In this document: in pieces, positions 49,001 through 55,499 of the stretch | Numbering within the stretch: the stretch's first letter is position 1 | Layout: each line of letters opens with the position of its first letter | Assembly: GCA_000727475.1 (NCBI GenBank) | Contig: KL647326.1 | Coordinates: forward strand, 248,001 to 312,000 | Source: Sarcocystis neurona | Lineage: Eukaryota; Apicomplexa; Conoidasida; Eucoccidiorida; Sarcocystidae | DNA: 64,000 nt | Reading direction: 5' to 3' | The notes under the pieces: generated by a model | Told to the model about the DNA's origin: nothing | What the model saw: the letters and a program-made list of their open reading frames with translations, nothing else | Database searches by the model: none | Translations under genes and position numbers: made by a program

Positions 49001-50528
49001 ACGTGTCTACTCGTAAACAGAGAGAGAGATATGTAAAAAGTTCACTTTGTAGACGGCAGCGAAAGACGTATGCATGTCTGGCGTGTCTGGCTAGAAGAAA
49101 TTCATCTGTTTTGAACAGCAGAGAGCGAAAGAGGTGTTTGTTGTATCTGCGTGTGTCTGTAGTTACAGAGAGTTCACTATTCAGACAGCAGAGAGGGGAA
49201 GATGTGTGTGTGTGTGTGTGTGTATCCGTGTTAGTAGAAAATTCACTTTCTAAGCAACAGAGGCAGAAAGATGTGTGTGTCTGGATATCTGTCATTATAG
49301 ACAGAGGGAAGGACACGTATGTATTCACAGAGAGAAAGAGAGAAATGTAGGTGCCGTTACAGGTGGACAGAAAGGTGCAAGAAATTATCGATCGACATAT
49401 TTGTGGGGAAAAAGAGAGGACGGCATGGGTGTTGTAAGTAGAGATGTGTCTACTTTTGAGACAGAGAGAAAAGCAAGAGAGAAGCGTCTTTGTGTGTGTA
49501 CGACTGGCGTGCACAACACGGTGTGGGGTGGGGTGCTGCTGCAGATGGAGCAGCTGCGCGAGGCCCAGGCGACAGGAGTTCTTAAGTTGCTCGAGAAGGA
49601 CGGAAAGGCGGAAGAAGCGCTGTCGCTGCTGCTGCAGCTGCGTCGGCGACGCGGTGCGCAGGAACTGCTGGAACGTCACTTTCGGCGGGCGATCTCGCTG
49701 CTCCTGGAGCAGCAGCAGCAGCAACAGCAGCTGCGGCCGCAGGAACAATCCGACAAAAAGAAGGAGGAGGAGCAGCGGCAGCAGCAGGAGGGACTGAGAC
49801 TGGAGCGTGTTTTGCAGAATTTGCGCGACCAGGAAGTGAAGACGCTGCTCGTTTTCATTGTGGAGTGGAACAGCAACAGCAACACTGCCTGGCTGGCCCA
49901 GGGCTTGCTCTACGCTTTGCTTCAGCACCGGCGGGGAGGGGTCGAGGGGCTGCTGCGGCTGTTTTCTCACAGCAGCAGCAACAACAGCAGCGGCAAAGGC
50001 AGAGGACCGGAGGAACTGCAGCAGCTCGCCGCCGCCTTTCGAGCGTACAGCGCGCGCCACGAGCGGCGCCTGGAGACGCTCATCGAGAAGTCGTTCCTCG
50101 TCGACCTGCTGCTGCAGTGCAGCTGCTGGGGAGGCGCAGCTGCCGCAGGGGGAGCCTGGGGTCAAGAAGAAGAAGAAGGAAAAGGAGGACGAGAAGAGAG
50201 CGACGAAGAAAGAGAAGGAGGGGAGACGGACGCAGAATCCGACGAGGAGGAAGCTTTTTGGGGACTTTACCGTGGTGACGTCATGCCAGCAACGGCCGCA
50301 GCAGCAGCAGCAGCACGGGGAGCAGCAGCAACAGCAGGCGCAGAAGAAGCAGGAGAGGTAGGAGATGATGCAGCTGCGGTCTGCGGGAGACCCGTGGACG
50401 GTGTTGCTGCTGCGAAGAAACTTCCGAGAGCCGCGCAGCAGCAGCAGCAGCAACGGACTCGTGCGGCGGCAAGTACCGGCACCGAGTATACGAGGCAGTG
50501 TCTCTACAGCAGTGACGAAGAAAACTAG
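27250..50528 (+). CDS. UTP13: UTP13/TBL3, WD40 protein of the SSU processome, 10 exons
   Basis: UTP13 is a nucleolar tandem beta-propeller subunit of the UTP-B complex, needed for early 18S rRNA processing. Exons: 27250-28248, 32586-33274, 35586-36354, 37334-38342, 39519-39654, 41289-41715, 43081-43284, 46240-46386, 47694-47801 and 49545-50528. The nine junctions have phases 0,2,0,1,2,0,0,0,0 and all keep frame. About 13 WD blades can be aligned with TBL3. The strongest stretch is HRKDINDVKISPDDS, then LLCTASQDKTARLF, ILLTASADATVKLW, ELLLWNVRTAECVATL and VWCLDVWGGEMMATGGADGR. The last exon carries the Utp13-specific helical domain (LLVFIVEWNSNSNTAWLAQ and YSARHERRLETLIEKSFLVD). Poly-Ala, poly-Gln, Lys/Glu and Asp/Glu insertions in blade loops raise the length to about 1,823 aa, against about 800 in human. 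UTP12 and PWP2 also have WD tandems, but the C-terminal domain fits Utp13. Confidence 0.9.
29545..29810 (+). repeat. G-rich GGGAGACGGGGAGA minisatellite
   Basis: Tandem short units of GGGGAGACGGGGAGAGG type at 29545-29680, with related purine-rich sequence to 29810. Runs of three or more G in close succession could support G-quadruplexes on the plus (sense) strand of UTP13 intron 1. Confidence 0.8.
30684..31493. other. Assembly gap (810 N)
   Basis: A run of 810 undetermined bases lies in UTP13 intron 1. Both flanks are TA/CT-rich (ATATATAT at 30637-30650; CTCCTGTGTGTG and (TA)n after 31494), so the gap most likely reflects unresolved simple repeat. Frames drawn across it are meaningless. Confidence 0.99.
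32586..33274 (+). CDS. UTP13: UTP13, exon 2
   Basis: Follows a T-rich acceptor (TTTTCGTTTGCCAG) in phase 0, beginning GGG GGT GGG GGA ACA. It contains the second blade, split by a Ser/Lys insertion: AGVFFSLSDSSS, then CVAGGYADGRVVCW. A strongly charged Gln/Lys/Glu-rich insertion of about 100 residues (32930-33200) follows, then RCFEG and GDGVAVL, which open the third blade. It ends in phase 2 before GTAAGC. Confidence 0.8.
33275..35585 (+). other. UTP13 intron 2
   Basis: Donor GTAAGC at 33275, acceptor TTTGCAG ending at 35585. TA-rich sequence (33350-34700) is followed by CTG-rich sequence on the sense strand (35030-35580). The minus-strand frame 34923-35525 is the antisense of these repeats and has no recognised domain. 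Confidence 0.7.
35586..36354 (+). CDS. UTP13: UTP13, exon 3
   Basis: The first base completes the Lys codon of exon 2 and the frame reads FHPSRLLLAVGGDRGSLRLF, finishing the third blade. The fourth blade is GVTALEF with YLVSAAGDRVLSVWQL, separated by a Gln-rich loop. The fifth is HELITSLSSLSALTA with LLLLTGGDSGCVSLWDL. An Ala/Gln/Lys insertion (about 36000-36150) lies between them. The exon ends ILA in phase 0 before GTAAGA (36355). Confidence 0.85.
36355..37333 (+). other. UTP13 intron 3, CTG-rich
   Basis: Donor GTAAGA at 36355, acceptor TTGCCTGCAG ending at 37333. Nearly the whole intron is CTG/CTT-rich on the sense strand, giving poly-Leu and poly-Cys frames that are not coding. An alternative in-frame acceptor lies about 90 bases downstream (GAGCAG, next to EDLTGVV), so the 5' end of exon 4 is less certain than the other boundaries. 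Confidence 0.65.
37334..38342 (+). CDS. UTP13: UTP13, exon 4
   Basis: Starts in phase 0 with TCT TTC GCC CTG. Conserved anchors are EDLTGVVRSLQLL, AVQESGVVSLLP, IGQLEGIFACRF, QLVAIVGETQPWLLQLNG and the end HADVVSALDVSRH, which matches the start of a blade in TBL3 (HTDIVLALDV). Between these are long Ala/Gln/Ser insertions. The exon ends in phase 1 before GTAGGG (38343). The 5' boundary is the least certain in this gene. Confidence 0.75.
38343..39518 (+). other. UTP13 intron 4, with a 20-bp CTG/GATAG tandem repeat
   Basis: Donor GTAGGG at 38343, acceptor CTGGCAG ending at 39518. TA/GA-rich sequence is followed by a tandem repeat at 38925-39195 and CTG-rich sequence up to the acceptor. The plus-strand frame 38725-38907 and the minus-strand Gln/Ser/Ala frames (38750-39214) are treated as non-coding. 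Confidence 0.7.
38925..39195 (+). repeat. 20-bp tandem repeat AGTGCTGCTGCTGCTGCGAT
   Basis: Perfect 20-base units run at about 38941-39025, with variants (TGCGGTAG, TGCGAGAG) continuing to 39195. Since 20 is not a multiple of three, each frame cycles through all three readings. No unit creates a stop on the minus strand, giving repeating Leu-Ser-Gln4-His-Tyr-Arg-Ser4-Thr-Ile-Ala peptides. Confidence 0.85.
39519..39654 (+). CDS. UTP13: UTP13, exon 5 (short)
   Basis: A 136-base exon with no start codon of its own, found by homology and phase. With the last G of exon 4 it reads GCWVVSGARDGSLAVW followed by HTATGTLAARV and HGGCISAVALQQKK. This directly continues HADVVSALDVSRH of exon 4, as in TBL3, and completes a canonical WD blade. 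It ends in phase 2 (TG) before GTAAGA (39655). Confidence 0.88.
39655..41288 (+). other. UTP13 intron 5, with a 530-bp AGC/AAC tract
   Basis: Donor GTAAGA at 39655, acceptor GTGCGCAG ending at 41288. Directly after the donor comes a near-continuous AGC/AAC array (39675-40200), then TA/TACATACA-rich sequence. The Asn/Ser, Ala/Thr and antisense poly-Leu frames are all products of the array. Confidence 0.8.
39675..40200 (+). repeat. CAG/CAA (AGC/AAC) microsatellite, about 530 bp
   Basis: A mixture of AGC and AAC triplets interrupted by occasional CATCCG, AATAAC and GGC units, including internal repeats of AACATCCGCAACAGCAATAA. It is stop-free in two plus frames and at least two minus frames. 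It starts about 20 bases after the exon 5 donor. Confidence 0.9.
41289..41715 (+). CDS. UTP13: UTP13, exon 6
   Basis: The first base completes a Trp codon from exon 5. A Lys-rich then Asp/Glu-rich insertion (KARKKKKKRSS... DEEEEEEEDES) precedes the blade TLLFAAASEGTHRVVKVWRF. A Ser/Gly loop then leads to AAHRKDINDVKISPDDS, one of the most conserved UTP13 motifs. It ends in phase 0 before GTGAGG (41716). Confidence 0.9.
41716..43080 (+). other. UTP13 intron 6, TA/TG-rich
   Basis: Donor GTGAGG at 41716, acceptor TTTTGCTGCAG ending at 43080. It is filled with TGTATG/TATATA repeats and one short CT-rich stretch. No gene is seen. Confidence 0.8.
43081..43284 (+). CDS. UTP13: UTP13, exon 7
   Basis: A 204-base exon, phase 0 to phase 0, free of low-complexity insertion. 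It encodes the end of one blade (LLCTASQDKTARLFTF) and the whole of the next (GHARALFCCAF, ILLTASADATVKLWSI, CMRTFQ). Together these read as the canonical D-K-T-A-R and W-S dipeptide repeats of UTP13. The donor is GTAAAA (43285). Confidence 0.93.
43285..46239 (+). other. UTP13 intron 7, TA-rich plus a large GA-rich tract
   Basis: Donor GTAAAA at 43285, acceptor GGTCTGCAG ending at 46239. TA/TG-rich sequence (43440-44270) is followed by the purine tract 44575-45370, then repeats of a GTGTGTGAATGCTGCTG/(TA)n/GAGAAAGACATA unit (45715-46175) and a short CTG-rich acceptor region. Confidence 0.75.
44575..45370 (+). repeat. Polypurine GAGACGGAGAC tandem tract, about 800 bp
   Basis: An almost pure A/G strand built from GAGACGGAGAGAGACAGAGA units, with one 60-base interruption near 44818-44880. 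It is the reverse-complement class of the CCGTCTC tracts elsewhere in the window. Open frames of Arg/Glu/Asp (plus) and Ser/Leu/Pro (minus) follow from the repeat. Confidence 0.85.
46240..46386 (+). CDS. UTP13: UTP13, exon 8
   Basis: A 147-base exon, phase 0 to phase 0. It encodes GGFLAAAFITAEAQLLAATS, then HGELLLWNVRTAECVATL and HSDK, a complete WD blade aligning with TBL3 VLKVAFVSRGTQLLSSGSDG and its following strand. The donor is GTGAGA (46387). Confidence 0.92.
46387..47693 (+). other. UTP13 intron 8, CAG block then CTG-rich
   Basis: Donor GTGAGA at 46387, acceptor GCGCGCAG ending at 47693. A short CAG-rich part (46575-46690) gives way to CTG-rich sense sequence (46700-47500) and a CT-rich acceptor region. 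The plus frame 46472-47557 (Cys/Leu-rich) is repeat-derived. Confidence 0.7.
47694..47801 (+). CDS. UTP13: UTP13, exon 9 (short)
   Basis: A 108-base exon encoding VWCLDVWGGEMMATGGADGR, ICIWTDVTAA and ILQQTK. It continues HSDK of exon 8 exactly as HEDKVWGL does in TBL3, and it forms the last blade before the C-terminal domain. The donor is an unusual GTGGGG (47802). Phase 0 and homology on both sides support it. Confidence 0.88.
47802..49544 (+). other. UTP13 intron 9, with a diverged 60-72-bp repeat
   Basis: Donor GTGGGG at 47802, acceptor GTGCTGCTGCAG ending at 49544. TA-rich and GA-rich sequence. Between 49041 and 49310 a unit starting TTCACT/TTCATC and containing AACAGCAGAGRSMGAAAGA recurs four times (49041, 49101, 49173, 49242). 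Confidence 0.7.
49545..50528 (+). CDS. UTP13: UTP13, exon 10, C-terminal Utp13 domain
   Basis: Starts in phase 0 with MEQLREAQATGVLKLLEKDG and continues through the alpha-helical Utp13 domain: KAEEALSLLLQL, RVLQNLRDQEVKTLLVFIVE, WNSNSNTAWLAQGLLYALL, RAYSARHERRLETLIEKSFL and VDLLL. Gln-rich and Glu-rich insertions interrupt it. An acidic and Ala-rich tail ends YSSDEEN at the TAG of 50526-50528. A GTAGGA within the tail (about 50359) could be a donor, so the last 55 residues are less certain. Confidence 0.88.
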   Translation: MEQLREAQATGVLKLLEKDGKAEEALSLLLQLRRRRGAQELLERHFRRAISLLLEQQQQQQQLRPQEQSDKKKEEEQRQQQEGLRLERVLQNLRDQEVKTLLVFIVEWNSNSNTAWLAQGLLYALLQHRRGGVEGLLRLFSHSSSNNSSGKGRGPEELQQLAAAFRAYSARHERRLETLIEKSFLVDLLLQCSCWGGAAAAGGAWGQEEEEGKGGREESDEEREGGETDAESDEEEAFWGLYRGDVMPATAAAAAAARGAAATAGAEEAGEVGDDAAAVCGRPVDGVAAAKKLPRAAQQQQQQRTRAAASTGTEYTRQCLYSSDEEN

Positions 50529-53160
50529 ACCGACCCTCGTTTGCTGAAAATATTTGCAGAGACGTTGGCTGCGCAACAGCAGACGTGCTCGTTCGGCCTG
50601 ACTTCTGTGGAGATTTACGTCCCTCTAGCCGTATCTACACATGTATATGCAACGCGCACAGATACGCGTATGCATTTATATATATATTATACATGGGTGT
50701 GTATGAGAGTGAATTTGATATGACCGTTGTGTACTACTGTCCACCTAGGCAGTACGTGCAGGCCCCGTACACTAAAATACACCATCAGATATGTGTATGT
50801 ACACATATATATGCGGCATATTTGTATATGTATGGGGACATGTACATATATATATATATACATGTATATACGTAGAGGATGTAACAGTCGATTTGTCTAT
50901 CTACGTACGCATGTATATATACGTCTGTGTATGTATACGTATGGAGGATTTATAAGTATATCTGTACAGATGTATATATATGCCTACGTATCGAAACTCT
51001 ACAAGTGTACCTGCCTCTATCTGTCTATTTCTCTCTCTCTCTACATATATATATTTGTATACATATATATGGATGTATATACATCTGGAGGATCCAAAAG
51101 TACATATATATATATATATATGTGTCAGGAATGTGTATCTGGGTGCTGCATAGAGAAGAGTTGTTCCGAGTGCGACAGCAGCGGCTCGGTGCTTGGTGCG
51201 CAGGGGGTCGAGCAGATGACGGCCACTCCAGAGCGGCTTCCCACTTTCTCTGCGTGGTGAAAACTTCATCTTCCTGTCTCTGTGTCTCTTTTCATTTGGG
51301 GTATATCCCAGGTCTGCGTGGAGGAGTTGTAGTAGTCGTCGACATGTGTAGCTCTGTGCAGTTGCCCGCTTAAAGTCAACGCAGCAGGTCTCTAGTTATC
51401 TCTCGACTACTCGTTGTTCCATACATATACATGTATATATATATATATGCGTGTGTGCCGAGGGACGCATTTCGCTATATATATATATATATATATTATT
51501 TACTCAGTATTCGTATACACATACGTGTATATATAAATATATTGATTGTGTCTCTGTGCGTGTGCGTCACGCGTGTGTATAGAGTCAGTGAAGTCTACGC
51601 ACGTGCGGCTACGCGTACTTCCGTCGACGCAGACATGTCCGCATGTGTATGCGTCTGTCTGCGTAGTACGAACACAGGCATGCCATGCGTGAAGGTCTTG
51701 TATATAAATTCGTGCGGGGAGGTGTATGCGACCGTAGTACGAACACGCGCACCAGTACGCATAGATGTGTACGTCGTTGTATGTGGGTGGGTGTATCCAT
51801 GGATGCAGTCCAACCTAACTGTTCCTTTCTGCCGCATTCCTAGCAGCGGCAGGGCCTAATCGACTTCATGACCGGGCTTGAAATGTTCACATCTGGAGCC
51901 GCATCGGCGGCCGCCGGTGCTGCTGCTGTTGCTGCTGCCGTTGCTGCATTTCACGGCAGACCGTTCGTCCGGGCTGCGCACGTGCGGGTGTAAATAAAAG
52001 TCTTCACATTGTCGAAGTCTGGACATCGGTGCAGAACAGAGTTCTCTCTGCGCATATCTGTATGGATGTCTACATATATATATATATATATACACACATA
52101 TATGTATGGATGTATGAATTTATATGTGTATAAACATATCTTGAAGTAGATTTTATTTGCAATTCCAGACGTGCTACACACATTAGCGCATGGCCACGTT
52201 GTTGCAGCAGAGGTGTTGGTGAGCAGTTCGTACGTGCTTGTATACACACACGTACATACACATATAGAGCCCGCTCTCATGTGTAGATAGAGAGCTGTGG
52301 TGTCGGCGCAAAGAGAAATATGGACGTACAAGTAGAATAGTAGCTTATGTGGAGATATATATACTTATACAGATGCACGTGAGTATTCGTAGTGTATAGG
52401 TATACAGGTGTATGTTTAGGTGCGGAGCTTGTGTATATATGTATGTATATATATATATATACGTGTATACATACGTCTGTGCATGTGCGGAGAAACATAC
52501 ATATGTGTCCACATCAGCAGTCGTGTGTATTCGTATGTAGATGACGGACAAATGAAAAAGTAAAGAGCTAGGTATCGACACACTTGCACATGTATACACA
52601 TCGTATATCTGAAGAATGGTCGTTGGGTGAGTGGATCTCGACGCACGGTGCAAGTAGGTTGTCCGGAACAAAGACAGGTATGGTGATTCTCTGCATTTGA
52701 CGCGAAAGCGCACGCAGCAGCAGCCTCCTGCGTGCCACCCACGGCTGCCACTGCTGGTGCTGCTTCTTCCTCCTCTGTCTCGTCCGCCGACGTGTTTCTT
52801 GGGTTGACTGAAGGCTCTACGAAATAGCATTTGCGAGTCAGCAGAAGGCACGTGAGAACTTGACACGAGTGGAAAACATTCATACGCACTGGCACAGCCG
52901 AATGAGAAGGATTCATCCTTTTGGTTTGAAGTAGATGCCGCGAGCGTCCGCACGTACAGAAAACGACGATGAAGGCTGGAGGAAGAGAAAGAGACTGTCC
53001 TGCCCTCTACCTCGATTTCTTTCGCAGAAGGAAAGTGGCTTTCTTGGACGACTGTCTGCACTTCTGTTACCCGTCTAGATTGAAACGAAACTGCTGTATG
53101 CCTCCTTTTTCTTGGAGACGTCTGATTTTTCTTCCGTACACCCCTGCATCGCACGCGTGA
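50529..53160. other. Gene-poor region downstream of UTP13
   Basis: TA/TG-rich repeats at 50640-51110 and 51420-51540, then mixed sequence. The minus-strand frame 52345-53235 and the plus-strand frame 52969-53160 (LYLDFFRRRKVAFLDDCL) have fairly balanced composition but no recognised domain, so neither is called. Confidence 0.5.
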
Positions 53161-55480
53161 GCCAGAAAGCCTGTGCGCTCGCACCCTCTCGCGTCGTACA
53201 CACTGGTGGGCGGTAGTGTCTGGGGGCACTCGCAAGCCGCTCTGCTTGGGCGCAATAGCAGCAGCAGGAGGTAAAGACCAAGAAGCTACGACCCCACGGC
53301 TGCCCCTGCAACGGCAGGTGATGCGCTCATTTGCATGTCCGTATAGAGTTGGCAGCGGCAGTCAGCCGACCATGGATCTACGCCACCTTCTAGCAACAGC
53401 AGCAGCAAGAACAAACGGAGGAATTTGCTACAAAAGCGACCGCTGCAGTTGCTGAAGGGGCAGTTTTTCCAGCACTCGTCCACGCTGCAAAAAGCTGCTG
53501 CTGCTGCTGCTCTTGTTGCTGCTCCTGCTGTCATTGTAGATAACGAACCCTCGGAACAGTGTGTACTCTGGTTTGCAGAGCGGTCACGCGACTGCAACTT
53601 CTGCTGCACTTCGTGAAAGCTGCTGCAGTACGCGTACAAACGCGTAGTAGCTGTGTGAGCCAGTGCTGCCTCTGTATGCGTGGCACACGATACACCTCAT
53701 CGAGTGTCGAGATGCTGTTGCTGCTGTCATCGAGGCTGTGTTGCTGCTGCTGACATCTGGTAAGCTCCTCGTGCTGATGCTCCTTCGGTGCTGCTGTTAT
53801 AACCAAGCTGTTCTGACCGCTGCGATCAAGACGAGACGCTGTGTGTGTAGAGGCATGTAGCTGCGCGCGCAAGCATGCAGCGGCAACAAAAACCGGCTGC
53901 TGCTGAGCGCGTGGTGCTCTTGCCGGTGCTGCTTGTCGTCAACTTCCTACCGCTGCTTTCACGACGCTTTCCCCCTTTGTATGAAGGCGCTTAGCCTTTC
54001 GAGGTAGCGTGTAACGACTGAGAGTAGTATAGGAGCCTTTTTAGCACCGTAAGAACTGTTGAATGAGCAGAGGCAGCACACTGCTGCGCACGCATGTAGA
54101 ACCGCATGCGTGCCTCTGTGTCGAAAAATATTTACTGCGTCAGCTTCTGGTTCTTCACCGGGGCTGAGACGTGTCGCAGTCATCCAGCAACAGCAGTGGC
54201 TGAGGCGTGTTGGCCAGAAGCGACAACAGCACAATAAAAGGCTGCGTTCGGAGCAGCAGCAGCACAGCAGACGTTTCAGGTGGAGCAGCAGGTCCCCAGG
54301 TGGAGGGGGCAAAAGGGTCAGCATCAGCAGTTAAAGACACCAGCCCAATTTGCCCCAGTAGCAAGAGCAAGAGCTGCAGAAGAGGCCGCGGCAACGAAAT
54401 TGGCGCCAGCAGCAACAGCAGCACCAGGAGAGATGGTTGCAGCAGCAACAGGAGAGGCAGCAGACTTAGCTGCCGCAGCAACAGGAGGGACAGGAATACT
54501 ACCTGCAGCGCGGACAGCAGCGATGCCAACAGGGGAATCACGTCCCGCAACAGCAGCAGGAGCAAGAAGTATCAGCAGCGGACAGCAAAGTCGCAGCAGC
54601 GGAGGCGACGACGCAGAAATGCAGAACAACACGAAGGCACAGAGACAGGAGCAGTAGCAAGGAACTAAACCAGACAGCAGCAGCAGCAAAATGCAGAGAG
54701 AATCAGTGGTGGGGTCGCCGATGTTGCTCCCTTGAGGACGCAGTTCTGGTGTATAGACACTCCCTTTCAATGTACACTCCTGGTGTACACACAGCAGCCC
54801 GTTGGTATATCCGGAGCTGAAATAAGCTGCGTTGCTTATTTGTCTCTTCGCTCTTCATCGTCGCGTAAAAAACGCCTTATACCCTTCTACTTCTACGTCG
54901 CCGCATGCACGTAGAAGTGCAAGTATATATTCACATACATGCTTGCGTGTTGTTCACCTACTGGTGGTGTGTACACAGAGATATCGACAGACGTGCGCCG
55001 TGAGTTCTTCACATGCAGGTCAATACATATATATACAGAGAAAGACAGACATCTCCTACATATGTGAAAAATGAATTACTCTACTCAGACGACGCACGTA
55101 TAGTCATGTGGAAGACGGTGTATTTATTAACGAGACACACGTGCAGGGTATACACACAGACACGGGGCTGCTGCTGTTGCAGCTGCCCCCGCTGCGGTGC
55201 CTCAACCGGGAAGTGTCGTCCGGTGCCTCTCCTATCTTTTCGGCTCCTGCCACGAGCAGCAGCAGCAGCAAAACAGCAGCTGCGGGAGCACCGAGACTGT
55301 GGACAGCAGAGACAGGAAAGAAGAAGAGGAAGACTACTATGAAGAGCAGCAGCAGCTGCGCACAGCGGAGGAGGAAGAAGAGAAAGAAGCTTGGCTTGCA
55401 CACACCAGCTGCAGCTACGCTGCCCAGCTTCTGATTCACAGACAAGGACGGCAACGGTTCCTGCATGCACGTGGTCGCTG
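53161..55480. other. Mixed CAG/CTG-rich region, no recognised gene
   Basis: Imperfect triplet repeats in both orientations (CTG on plus near 53495-53760; CAG on plus near 54190-54700 and 55255-55370). The plus frame 55197-55760 begins with a plausible Glu/Gln-rich segment (DRKEEEEDYYEEQQQLRT) and could include an exon of an unknown gene, but it then reads into Cys-rich antisense repeat. Nothing is recognised. Confidence 0.45.
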
Positions 55481-55499
55481 GGAGGAACGCTCGTCCGCC

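Noticed and set aside
48873..50576. Minus-strand frame of 567 codons antisense to UTP13 exon 10
   Set aside because: The plus strand here carries the conserved Utp13 domain; the antisense frame is Leu/Ser/Cys-rich and continues into simple repeats.
52345..53235. Minus-strand frame of 296 codons with mixed composition
   Set aside because: The second half is TA-repeat product and the first half has no recognised motif or splice-supported partner.
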